Below are positions 41,699 through 49,355 of a stretch of 64,000 nt of DNA, piece after piece (position 1 is the first letter of the stretch; each line of letters opens with the position of its first letter). Origin of the DNA: a bacterium (GTDB taxonomy: Bacteria > Myxococcota_A > Bradymonadia > REDH01). The position numbers were made by a program, and so were the translations under genes. The DNA is taken from contig JAUICO010000003.1 of NCBI GenBank assembly GCA_030427825.1, positions 1-64,000 on the forward strand, written 5' to 3'. A model generated the notes under the pieces. That model had not been told where the DNA came from. It saw only the letters and a program-made list of their open reading frames with translations, and made no database searches.

Positions 41699-42460
41699 GT
41701 GACGTCTTCCGCCACATTCGACTTTTCAGGCACTACCATCGTTGTCACCGGCGGCAGCCGTGGCATCGGCAGGGCGTGCGTCGTTCTGTTTGCGCAGTGC
41801 GGCGCCGATGTGTTCTTCACATGGCGCTCTGACGAAGAAGCCACGAAGCGGCTGCTCGCCGAAGTGGAAGCACTTCCCGGCAATGTCACCGCAGTGCAGG
41901 CGGACGCCACGAATCCGGCGCAGACAGTAGCCGTGATCAACACGGTAGTAAGCAAACAAAAGAGCATCGATTGCATTGTCTGCAATGTTTCAAACAGCAA
42001 GTACGTCCCCTTTCATGAGATGACACAACAGGACTGGGACTCGTCCATCGCCGGCACACTGACCTCAGCAGCAAACTACGCGCGCGCCGCGGCGGTCGAG
42101 ATGGTCAAACAGCGACGCGGAAACATCATCTTCATCAGCTCAGTGAATGGGATTCGCGGGCGCGTCGGGAGCTCCGCATACGGCGCCGCCAAAGCGGGCC
42201 TGAACCACCTTGTTCGAAGCCTCGCGCGTGAGCTCGGCGAGTTCAATATTCGCGCGAACGCGATCGCGCCCGGCTACGTAAACACAGAGGGACAGAAGAA
42301 CACGCCTGCGTTGATTAAGAAGCTGGTCCGCGATGAAACGCCGCTGAACGAAGTCACGGAGTCATCTGACGTTGCGAATGCGGTGGCGTTTCTCGCGTCG
42401 GACGCTGCCGCCAGAATTACAGGCCACACATTGGTGCTGGACGCCGGGCAGACAGCATAG
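41699..42460 (+). CDS. FabG-like short-chain dehydrogenase/reductase of the glycan locus
   Basis: This 253-residue SDR has TGGSRGIG for cofactor binding, CNVSNS in the position of NNAG, ISSVNG with the catalytic Ser, and YGAAK with Tyr and Lys. Its C-terminal GHTLVLDAGQTA is typical of FabG-type enzymes. NAG is replaced by NVS, seen in some sugar-cluster SDRs. It sits between an aldo/keto reductase and an SpsF-like cytidylyltransferase, whose GTG start shares one base with this stop (TAGTG), so it is more likely a sugar-nucleotide or nonulosonate-modifying enzyme than a fatty acid reductase. Start is GTG. Confidence 0.88.
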   Translation: MTSSATFDFSGTTIVVTGGSRGIGRACVVLFAQCGADVFFTWRSDEEATKRLLAEVEALPGNVTAVQADATNPAQTVAVINTVVSKQKSIDCIVCNVSNSKYVPFHEMTQQDWDSSIAGTLTSAANYARAAAVEMVKQRRGNIIFISSVNGIRGRVGSSAYGAAKAGLNHLVRSLARELGEFNIRANAIAPGYVNTEGQKNTPALIKKLVRDETPLNEVTESSDVANAVAFLASDAAARITGHTLVLDAGQTA

Positions 42461-43155
42461 TGACGGAGACACTCATCGTAATCCAGGCGCGGATGGGATC
42501 GAGCCGTCTACCCGGTAAGGTCCTGGCAGACCTGGCTGGCAAGCCCATGCTGAGTGTGCTGCTGGACCGCGTCACAGGGTTGGAATCGACGACGGTCGTC
42601 GTTGCAACGTCTACCCTCGGGATTGATGACCCCATCGCTGCCCACGTACAATCGCGCGAGGACGTGCTGTGCCTGCGTGGTTCTGAGGACGACGTCCTCA
42701 GTCGATTTGAGACAGCGATACGGAAAGTCGCTCCCGCTCAGGTTGTGCGCCTTACCGGCGATAACCCCTGTGTGGACAGGGCACTGATCGAGAGCGCACT
42801 ACGCGCGTTCGCCGCCCGCCCGGAGGGTTGTGCTGTAGTCTCAAATCATGGGCCCGATCGTCGGGACCCCTATGGATACAGCGCCGAGGTGGTCGACGCA
42901 GCCGCGTTGCTTGAGCTGGCGGAACAGACGGAATCAGGCGCGCACCGGGAACATGTCACCCTGGGACTGGTCGAGGACGGACGAGCTTCGTACTTCAGCT
43001 CGATGACAGAGGACTTCAGCGCGCTTCGATGGACCGTGGACACGGCCGACGATCTCGCCGCCGCACGGTTGCGGTTTGCGGCCTGTGGGCACGACGCAGA
43101 TGCCAGGCAGTTTGCTGCGTGGGACATGCGAAACCCGGCCAACAGCGAAACCTGA
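42460..43155 (+). CDS. SpsF-type cytidylyltransferase, candidate CMP-pseudaminic acid synthetase
   Basis: This 231-residue protein has the nucleotidyltransferase opening VIQARMGSSRLPGKVL, then SEDDVLSRF, RLTGDNPCVD with the metal-binding Asp, and a C-terminal LRWTVDT, all typical of SpsF and of CMP-KDO synthetase relatives. SpsF-type proteins accompany NeuB-type synthases in sporulation and surface-glycan clusters. The window has PseB, PseC, PseG, PseI and a GNAT in the PseH position but no classical PseF, so this protein is the best candidate for CTP-dependent activation of the product. That role is inferred. It is last of the plus-strand trio and convergent with the GNAT gene 21 bases away. 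Confidence 0.85.
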   Translation: MTETLIVIQARMGSSRLPGKVLADLAGKPMLSVLLDRVTGLESTTVVVATSTLGIDDPIAAHVQSREDVLCLRGSEDDVLSRFETAIRKVAPAQVVRLTGDNPCVDRALIESALRAFAARPEGCAVVSNHGPDRRDPYGYSAEVVDAAALLELAEQTESGAHREHVTLGLVEDGRASYFSSMTEDFSALRWTVDTADDLAAARLRFAACGHDADARQFAAWDMRNPANSET

Positions 43156-43176
43156 ACAGGTCCGGACTAAGGCATC

Positions 43177-43641
43177 CTATCGGAGCGCAGGCCTCTGAAA
43201 GTACTGTACCCCGTCGACTTCTCTGTCGAGCGTAAGCCCCGCCGATAGCGCCACCTTCGCTGATGCGATGTTCTCACGCTTGACCTCGGCGATCAGCGGT
43301 CCTTCGTGCATGGATGCCAGCATGGTGACGGCGCGCCGCGCCACGCCACGGCCGCGCGCTTCCGGGGCGGTGGTCCAGCTCAACAGGTGGCCTTGTTCTA
43401 CGCGCTGTGCACGGACCGTTCCGGACGGGACCTCGTCCAACTCTACGATGTAGAGCTCAACGTCCGAACGACCCAGCACACGATGTAGCCATGCGAGGTG
43501 GTCCGAGAGCGCGACGGGATCTGAGGTGTGGCTCGCCTGCCGGGTTAAGGGATCATTGCGCCAGGCGAGGAGCCTGTGAGCGTCTTCGGCGGTGGCCGGC
43601 CGCAGACGCAGCGCGGGGGTGTTTGACTCCTCTTCAATCAC
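43177..43641 (-). CDS. pseH: GNAT-family N-acetyltransferase, candidate PseH
   Basis: This is a 154-residue acetyltransferase. RLRPATAEDAHRLLAWRND is the usual PseH-type N-terminal stretch, the acetyl-CoA loop appears as APEARGRGVARRAV, and AEVKRENIASAKVALSAG gives the C-terminal helix pair. PseH acetylates the 4-amino group of the UDP-sugar made by PseC. The gene overlaps pseI by four bases (ATGA at 43641 to 43638) and lies last in the rfb-pse minus-strand operon, which strongly supports the assignment, although the family as a whole is broad. Confidence 0.82.
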   Translation of the reverse strand: MIEEESNTPALRLRPATAEDAHRLLAWRNDPLTRQASHTSDPVALSDHLAWLHRVLGRSDVELYIVELDEVPSGTVRAQRVEQGHLLSWTTAPEARGRGVARRAVTMLASMHEGPLIAEVKRENIASAKVALSAGLTLDREVDGVQYFQRPALR

Positions 43642-44702
43642 CTCGATTCACCGTCAGCAAAGCGCAGGTCTGCGAGCGAGAGTGGATGGCCGGCGATCAG
43701 ATCGCGCGATGCGCGCGCACCAAGCACCTGATGATAGAGCGAGGGCGGCAGGCCGAACGCGGGCCGCACGACGCGGACATTGTCAGCGCTGATCAGCTCG
43801 CCGGCGCTCACATCCCGAGACACGTACACGGAACGTCGGAATGCGAGGTTTGCGCGTTCACGGTCGCTCGACGGACCGTAGGTGACATCGCCGATGGCCG
43901 CCTCCGCGATCCTGACCTGCTCCACCATGCTGCGAAACTCGGCCGGCTCCATCGAGAAGTGACTGTCGGGGCCGCCCATGTTGCGATCGAGGATCAGATG
44001 CTTCTCCAGGATTCGTGCGCCGAGTGCCACACCACACACGGCGACTGCGGCGCCGGGTGAATGATCGGAGAGGCCTGCGATGCAATCGAAGGTGCTCGCG
44101 ATATGTGGAATCGTCCGCAGGTTCATGTTTTCAGGCGCTGCCGGATACGCGCTGACGCACTTGAGGATGCCGAGCGGAATGTCACGGTCGCCCCAGACTC
44201 CGCGTATCGTTGCGACCGCCTGTGCAGCTTCATGCAGGGTCGCGTTTCCGATCGACATGATGATCGGCCTGCCTGTCGCGGCGATGCGTTCGATGAGCGG
44301 AAGGTGCGTCGCTTCAAAGGACGCGATTTTGTAAATCGGACAGTTCAGCTCCTCAAGGAAGTCGACCGCTGTCTCGTCGAATGGCGACGAAAAGCATGTA
44401 AGGTTCAACTCCGCGGCCTTCGCAAAGAGCTGCTCATGCCACTCCCAGGGAGTCATCGCTTCGGCGTAGAGATCGTACAGCTTGCGACCATCCCATGCGC
44501 CGCCCTGAACTGTGAATTCCGGGCGGTCGGAGTCCAACGTAATCGTGTCCGGACTGTAGGTCTGAAGCTTGATCGCGTCTGCACCCGCTTCGGCCGCGGC
44601 CTCGATGGTGGCCAACGCGTTCTGAAGCGAGCCGTTGTGATTGGCCGAAAGCTCGGCGATCACAAAGCAACCGTCACCTGCGAAGGATGCTGTTTTCGTC
44701 AT
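43638..44702 (-). CDS. pseI: Pseudaminic acid synthase PseI (NeuB family)
   Basis: This 354-residue enzyme condenses the 6-deoxy sugar released by PseG with phosphoenolpyruvate to make pseudaminic acid. The TIM barrel starts at VIAELSANHNGSL and has KLQTYSPDTIT, FSSPFDETAVDFL, KIASFEATHLPL and SDHSPGAAVAVCGVALGARILEKHLILD with the metal His residues. A C-terminal antifreeze-like SAF domain (about 288 to 350) carries RRSVYVSRDVSAGE. ELSANHNG rather than EIGxNHNG favours PseI over sialic or legionaminic synthases. It overlaps pseG upstream and the GNAT gene downstream by four bases each. Confidence 0.93.
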   Translation of the reverse strand: MTKTASFAGDGCFVIAELSANHNGSLQNALATIEAAAEAGADAIKLQTYSPDTITLDSDRPEFTVQGGAWDGRKLYDLYAEAMTPWEWHEQLFAKAAELNLTCFSSPFDETAVDFLEELNCPIYKIASFEATHLPLIERIAATGRPIIMSIGNATLHEAAQAVATIRGVWGDRDIPLGILKCVSAYPAAPENMNLRTIPHIASTFDCIAGLSDHSPGAAVAVCGVALGARILEKHLILDRNMGGPDSHFSMEPAEFRSMVEQVRIAEAAIGDVTYGPSSDRERANLAFRRSVYVSRDVSAGELISADNVRVVRPAFGLPPSLYHQVLGARASRDLIAGHPLSLADLRFADGESR

Positions 44703-45814
44703 TGATGTTTCCTGTCCGTGTAAGTGTTGTTCACGTCCCGCGCATCGTTGTCGCCGTCGGCTGCGTGTTCAACCCCGACAACATTCAGTATGGCGCGGCA
44801 GGTTCGCAAGGCACCGTGGCCGTCGATCAGTCGGCCCGCTGCCGCAGCGAGGTCGTTGCGTAGCGTCTCAGACTCCCGCAACCGATGAAACGCCTTCGAC
44901 AGTCGAGCGGCGAAGTCGGGACCGGGATCGACGCGCAGCGCCGCAGCGTTTGATGCCATGTAGTCGGCGATGGGTAGCTGGTTCCTGGCCACCGGCACCA
45001 GAATCATGGGGATCGCGAAGTAGCAGAGTTCCCAGACCGTTGAGCCGGACGCCGTCACTGCAAACGCGCAGCGCGACATCAGGCCGGGCATGTCGGTCAC
45101 ATTCGAGAGGACCTCGACGTCGGCGCCGCGTGCAGCGAGGTCGCGAACCCTCTGCACGTGCCTCGCCGCCGACCCCAGCACGACCGAGAGCGGCACACTC
45201 CCGGACAGCGCTTCCACGACCCCCGGCGTCATCACCGCCGGGTCCGAGCCACCAAAGGTTACCAGGCACCGCGTTCCATCGGTGGTGGCGGGAACGTGCT
45301 CCCGAAACTCGCGCCGTAGCAGAGTCCATTCGGTTCCGGTCAGGACTCGTGGCCCAACGAGCTCTGCGTAGGAAGTCGGCCATGGCGGCGTGTTCTGATT
45401 GACGACGAGGTCTACCGGGAAGGTCGTGCTCTGCCCCCAGTCGTCGATCAGGCAAAACGTAAGCCGGGGCAGCTCCGAGCGAGCCGTTACCAGAAAGGGA
45501 TCTCTGAAGTGGTATCCGTCGATGACGAGAGCAGCGCAGCCTGACTCGCGCGCGTACGCTGCAGTCGCGAGCGCGTCCGCTTCACTCCCCGGAATCAGAT
45601 CGTCGGGGCCAATGCGCAGAGCGATCCCTTCGGATGAAATCCGCTCCTGCAATCCTTCGGGCATTGTCGCCGCAAACCACACAACGTTCCCGCCGAGGTC
45701 TATCCATGCCTGCGCGACGGCGATGCAACGCATCGTGTGTCCTGTGCCGGACTCGTGTCCGGCATCCGCGCGGATGCATAGTGTAGGCGGCCTGTTTGTC
45801 GGCGAATCTGTCAT
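44699..45814 (-). CDS. pseG: UDP-sugar hydrolase PseG (UDP-2,4-diacetamido-2,4,6-trideoxy-altropyranose hydrolase)
   Basis: This 371-residue GT-B-fold hydrolase removes UDP from the PseH product to supply PseI. The N-terminus has IRADAGHESGTGHTMRC, the PseG signature with the catalytic His in GTGH; the middle has VTFGGSDP and the C-terminal lobe TASGSTVWELCYFAIPMI, which binds UDP. The ATG at 45814 begins just before the first strand; an in-frame ATG at 45862 adds 16 His/Arg-rich residues and is less likely. The gene follows rfbD by 87 bases and overlaps pseI by ATGA at 44702 to 44699. Confidence 0.88.
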   Translation of the reverse strand: MTDSPTNRPPTLCIRADAGHESGTGHTMRCIAVAQAWIDLGGNVVWFAATMPEGLQERISSEGIALRIGPDDLIPGSEADALATAAYARESGCAALVIDGYHFRDPFLVTARSELPRLTFCLIDDWGQSTTFPVDLVVNQNTPPWPTSYAELVGPRVLTGTEWTLLRREFREHVPATTDGTRCLVTFGGSDPAVMTPGVVEALSGSVPLSVVLGSAARHVQRVRDLAARGADVEVLSNVTDMPGLMSRCAFAVTASGSTVWELCYFAIPMILVPVARNQLPIADYMASNAAALRVDPGPDFAARLSKAFHRLRESETLRNDLAAAAGRLIDGHGALRTCRAILNVVGVEHAADGDNDARDVNNTYTDRKHQ

Positions 45815-45901
45815 CGACCTGCGAGCTTCGTGGTGGTCGTGAGCGTGAACGTTGACAGGCACTCGCGGCCTGCGCTCCAGGCGCCGACTGTTGGTCTGCG
45901 T

Positions 45902-46762
45902 CTACTTTCCCGCCAGAATGGTTAGCATGTCCACCAGCTCGTGACGCCAGTGGCGCGGCGTAAGCCAGGCGTTCGAGGCCCGCGTGTCGAGCACACTGTA
46001 GGCGGGCCTTCTGGCCGGCGTCGGATACTCTGCCGTGCGAATCGGTGTGATCTCCGTATCCCGAGAGAGCAGGCCGAGCCTCCGTCCCTCATCGTGGATG
46101 GCGACGGCGAAATCGTACCAGCTGGCGACGCCGGCGTTCGCCCAGTGCAGCAGCTGCGTGTCGCATCCTTCGTCTTCGGAGAGCGTCCAGAGCAGCTCAG
46201 CGAGGCTCCGCGCGTGTGTCGGGCTACCCACCTGGTCGGCAACTACACTCAGGGTCGTGCGTTCCTTCATGAGGCGTAGCATCGTCATAACGAAGTTTGC
46301 GCCGTACGCGGAGTACAGCCACGAAGTTCTGACCGTCGTGGCGGCTTCTCCGGCGATGCTCGTCACCAATTTCTCGCCGGCTGCCTTGGACTCTCCGTAC
46401 ACGCCAGGTGGAGCGACGGCGGCGCCCGGTGCATACGGTGTGGTAGACGCTCCATCGAACACGAAGTCAGTCGATACGTGAAGGAGTCGCGCCCCGCACG
46501 CGACGGCGGCCTCTGCGAGATTCCCTGCACCTGTCGCGTTGACCGCAAAAGCGGCATCTCGATTGGATTCCGCCGCATCCACCGCCGTGTAGGCCGCGGC
46601 ATTGATGATTACCGTCGGGCGATATTGCTCGACAGCGGCCACCACCGCATCGCGATCTGTGATGTCGAGGTCGGAAAACTCAAGCGCGGTAAGACGGCCA
46701 CGACGCTGAAGCTTCAGCTCGGCCCCGAGTTGTCCGTCGGCGCCTGCGATCAGTGTGTGCAT
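45902..46762 (-). CDS. rfbD: dTDP-4-dehydrorhamnose reductase RfbD
   Basis: This 286-residue enzyme does the last, NADPH-dependent step to dTDP-L-rhamnose. The extended-SDR fold shows GADGQLG for cofactor binding, NAAAYTAVDAAE, STDFVFDG with the catalytic Thr, and YGESKAAGE with Tyr and Lys. The C-terminal substrate region keeps RTSWLY. The family length is normal. It is fourth of the rfbB-rfbA-rfbC-rfbD set, 13 bases after rfbC. The TGD-V-DG core is typical of RmlD. Confidence 0.95.
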   Translation of the reverse strand: MHTLIAGADGQLGAELKLQRRGRLTALEFSDLDITDRDAVVAAVEQYRPTVIINAAAYTAVDAAESNRDAAFAVNATGAGNLAEAAVACGARLLHVSTDFVFDGASTTPYAPGAAVAPPGVYGESKAAGEKLVTSIAGEAATTVRTSWLYSAYGANFVMTMLRLMKERTTLSVVADQVGSPTHARSLAELLWTLSEDEGCDTQLLHWANAGVASWYDFAVAIHDEGRRLGLLSRDTEITPIRTAEYPTPARRPAYSVLDTRASNAWLTPRHWRHELVDMLTILAGK

Positions 46763-46775
46763 CTTTGCTCTCTGC

Positions 46776-47327
46776 TCAGCTGTATGTGTCGGCGGACGCG
46801 AACGGGGCGCCGTCCCGGTCTTTGTCCGAACACAGCGTTGTCACTCCGTCGATGAGCGGCCACTGAACCCCAACTTCCGGGTCGTCCCACTTCAGCGTCC
46901 GCTCGTGCTCGGGTGCGTAGTAATTGGTGCACTTGTAGGTGAAGTCTGCTGCCTCGCTCATCACGTAGAATCCGTGGGCAAAGCCCGGGGGCACCCACAA
47001 CTGTCGATGATTGGATTCACTCAACTCGAATCCCACCCAGCGCCCAAAGGTCGGCGACGAACGCCTCATGTCGACCGCGACATCAAAGACGGATCCGGCG
47101 GTCACGCCAACCAGTTTTCCCTGCGCATTCTCAATCTGGTAGTGCAAGCCACGTAGGATTCCCTGCCGAGAGCGGCTGTGGTTGTCCTGCACGAACTCGC
47201 CGGTGACGATTCCGTGCTCTGCGAAGGTCTGGCGGTTCCACGTCTCTTTGAAGAAGCCTCGGGAGTCGCCGAAGACCCGCGGCTCGAGAAGGACTACATC
47301 TGGGATCGCTGTGCGTATCGCTTTCAT
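46776..47327 (-). CDS. rfbC: dTDP-4-dehydrorhamnose 3,5-epimerase RfbC
   Basis: This 183-residue cupin enzyme epimerises C3 and C5 of the 4-keto sugar. It contains FVQDNHSRSRQGILRGLHYQ with the catalytic His62, the Asp-bearing VFDVAVDMRRSSPTFG, and WVPPGFAHGFYV; a Tyr in YKCTNYYAPEHE serves as the acid. All residues expected for RmlC are present and the length is standard. It lies 39 bases after rfbA and 13 bases before rfbD on the same strand. Confidence 0.96.
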   Translation of the reverse strand: MKAIRTAIPDVVLLEPRVFGDSRGFFKETWNRQTFAEHGIVTGEFVQDNHSRSRQGILRGLHYQIENAQGKLVGVTAGSVFDVAVDMRRSSPTFGRWVGFELSESNHRQLWVPPGFAHGFYVMSEAADFTYKCTNYYAPEHERTLKWDDPEVGVQWPLIDGVTTLCSDKDRDGAPFASADTYS

Positions 47328-47366
47328 CGAAAACCGGTCCCCGCTCCTTCGAAGGTCCTACACATC

Positions 47367-48074
47367 CTATCCGCGAACCAGCTGATTGGCGTGATGGAGC
47401 GAATCGAAAGTGCCCGCATCCGTCCACCACGACTTGAACTTTCCAAAGCTCATCGTGTTGTTGTGGATGTATGCGTTGTTGACGTCGGTAATCTCGTACT
47501 CGCCCCGCGCTGAGGGCTTGAGCCCCCGAATGATGTCGAAGATCGCGTTGTCGTAGAAGTAGATGCCGGTAACAGCCCAGTCGCTGGGCGGGTCTGCCGG
47601 CTTTTCAAGAATCTCCACGACGCGATCACCGTCGAGTCTGGCGACGCCGTAGCGCTGCGGGTCGTGCACCTGCTTGAGCATGACGCGAGCGCCTGCACCC
47701 TGCTTCTCGAAGTCAGCCACTTCGTCCGCGATGCTGTCATCAAAGATGTTGTCGCCGAGAATCACGCAGCAACCGGCATCGCCGACAAAGTTCTCGGCGA
47801 GCGCCAGGGCCTGCGCGATACCGCCGGCCTCGTCCTGAACGCGATAGGTAAACTCGCAGCCGTAGTCTTTTCCGCTGCCCAGAAGGCCGACGATCGCCCC
47901 CATGTGTTCGGTGCCGGTAACGATGAGGATCTTCTGAATGCCGGCTTCTTTCAGCTTCTCCACCGGGTGAAGAATCATCGGCTTGTTGCCGACCGGAAGC
48001 AGGTGCTTGTTCGTTACGAGAGTGAGCGGTGCGAGCCGGCTTCCGGTGCCGCCTGCCAGGATGATTCCCTTCAT
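47367..48074 (-). CDS. rfbA: Glucose-1-phosphate thymidylyltransferase RfbA (short form)
   Basis: This 235-residue nucleotidyltransferase makes dTDP-glucose. The signature LAGGTGSRLAPLT is followed by NKHLLPVGNKPMI, GDNIFDDSI with the metal Asp, and EKPADPPSDWAVTGIYFYD. It ends with KFKSWWTDAGTFDSL. It is about 55 residues shorter than E. coli RmlA and lacks the C-terminal helical part that forms the allosteric site, so feedback by dTDP-rhamnose may be weak; this short form is known in other bacteria. The ATG chosen begins the conserved strand; codons open upstream of it overlap rfbB and look non-coding. Confidence 0.94.
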   Translation of the reverse strand: MKGIILAGGTGSRLAPLTLVTNKHLLPVGNKPMILHPVEKLKEAGIQKILIVTGTEHMGAIVGLLGSGKDYGCEFTYRVQDEAGGIAQALALAENFVGDAGCCVILGDNIFDDSIADEVADFEKQGAGARVMLKQVHDPQRYGVARLDGDRVVEILEKPADPPSDWAVTGIYFYDNAIFDIIRGLKPSARGEYEITDVNNAYIHNNTMSFGKFKSWWTDAGTFDSLHHANQLVRG

Positions 48075-48096
48075 GAATGCCTCAATTGGTGTTTGA

Positions 48097-49101
48097 TCAA
48101 ATCTGCCAGAGCGTCTGAAAGTTCTCCAGATACCAGGCCGCGGTATCGCGCATTGCCGCTTCAAACGGTGTCTCTGCGCGCCATCCCAGCTCGGCGACCG
48201 TCTTCGTCGGGTCGATCGCGTAGCGACGGTCGTGCCCGGGTCGATCCGTAACGAAGCTGATCAGCGACTGTGAGTCGCGCTCACGTCCGAGGAGGTCATC
48301 GACCGTGTCGCAGAGGAGGCGAACGAGGTCGATGTTCTGCCACTCGTTCTGGGATCCGATGTTGTACTTTTCGCCGGACCGTCCCCGTTCGCGTGCGGCG
48401 ACAAGCGCACTGCAGTGGTCGGTCACGTAGAGCCAGTCGCGAACGTTGGTGCCGTCGCCGTATACCGGCAGCGGCTTCTGGTCGCGAATGTTCTTGATGA
48501 TGACCGGTATCAGCTTCTCAGGGTACTGATAGGGGCCGAAGTTGTTCGAGCAGTTCGTGATCACGACATCGAGCCCGTAGGTTCGATGGTATGCGTGCAC
48601 GAGGTGATCCGCGGCCGCTTTGCTGGCGGAGTACGGCGAGCTGGGCGCGTAGGGCGTCTCTTCGGTGAATGCAGGGTCCTCGGGCCCGAGATCGCCGTAC
48701 ACCTCGTCCGTAGACACGTGAACGAAACGTCCGGCCCGGTCCCCGCCGAGCCAGTGCTTCCTTGCACACTCCAGGAGCGTGAAGGTGCCGACAATGTTGC
48801 TCTGGATGAACGCCGCCGGACCCGTGATGCTGCGATCGACGTGCGACTCAGCGGCCAGATGGTAGATGTCTTCTACCTCAGCATCACTGAAGAGCCGATC
48901 CATCGCGTCGTAGTCGGTAATATCCGCGTGCACGAACTCCACGCGCCCTGACGCAATGAGGTCGCTGAGATACTCCCGGTTTCCTGCGTAGGTCAGGCTG
49001 TCGACAACAATCAGTCGCCGTGCCGGATCCTTTGCCGCAAGGTACCGAACCAGGTTGGAGCCGATGAAGCCGGCCCCGCCAGTAATGATCGACGCTGTCA
49101 C
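48097..49101 (-). CDS. rfbB: dTDP-glucose 4,6-dehydratase RfbB
   Basis: This 334-residue NAD-dependent extended SDR forms dTDP-4-keto-6-deoxyglucose. It has TGGAGFIGSNLVR, ADITDYDAMDRLF, HLAAESHVDRSI, STDEVYG with the catalytic Asp-Glu pair, YSASKAAADHLV with Tyr and Lys, and NNFGPYQYPEKLIPV. GTG at 49101 preceded by GGAG six bases upstream sets the start; the 31 extra codons open upstream are poor. It is the first gene of the minus-strand rfbB-A-C-D-pseG-I-H operon and diverges from the ABC exporter gene across 254 bases. Confidence 0.97.
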   Translation of the reverse strand: MTASIITGGAGFIGSNLVRYLAAKDPARRLIVVDSLTYAGNREYLSDLIASGRVEFVHADITDYDAMDRLFSDAEVEDIYHLAAESHVDRSITGPAAFIQSNIVGTFTLLECARKHWLGGDRAGRFVHVSTDEVYGDLGPEDPAFTEETPYAPSSPYSASKAAADHLVHAYHRTYGLDVVITNCSNNFGPYQYPEKLIPVIIKNIRDQKPLPVYGDGTNVRDWLYVTDHCSALVAARERGRSGEKYNIGSQNEWQNIDLVRLLCDTVDDLLGRERDSQSLISFVTDRPGHDRRYAIDPTKTVAELGWRAETPFEAAMRDTAAWYLENFQTLWQI

Positions 49102-49206
49102 TGCGAGCTCCGGTCCTACCACTGATGGCGAAGCAACGGAGATACGCGAGCCTCGCAGGGAGCGCGAGAAAGCACCCTTCGCTAGTGCAGTCAACCGACA
49201 AATCGG

Positions 49207-49235
49207 GCACAGGGCTCAGGTCGTGACCCCTGTGC
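49207..49235. promoter_or_regulatory. Perfect inverted repeat between rfbB and the ABC exporter
   Basis: GCACAGGG (49207 to 49214) and CCCTGTGC (49228 to 49235) form a perfect eight-base dyad with 13 bases between. It lies in the shared upstream region of two divergent glycan operons, so it could be an operator for both. The regulator is unknown, and no U-run supports a terminator. Confidence 0.35.
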
Positions 49236-49260
49236 AACGCCAGTCGCGGGCACCGCCTAT

Positions 49261-49279
49261 TCAGGGTTGCAAGCCCTGA
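49261..49279. promoter_or_regulatory. Second dyad in the rfbB/ABC exporter intergenic region
   Basis: TCAGGG (49261 to 49266) and CCCTGA (49274 to 49279) frame TTGCAAG. The flanking GGCTCAGG word also occurs at 49213 in the opposite orientation, so the two dyads share a half-site-like sequence about 60 bases apart. Confidence 0.28.
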
Positions 49280-49355
49280 GCCAATCCAGCAATAGCCGCA
49301 CCCGTCTGAACAGAGCGACGCTCCGTATCGGCGATACCCTACTCCCCCAAACGCC

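Noticed and set aside
43638..44702. Sialic or legionaminic acid synthase
   Set aside because: PseB, PseC and PseG-type neighbours and the ELSANHNG start favour pseudaminic acid.
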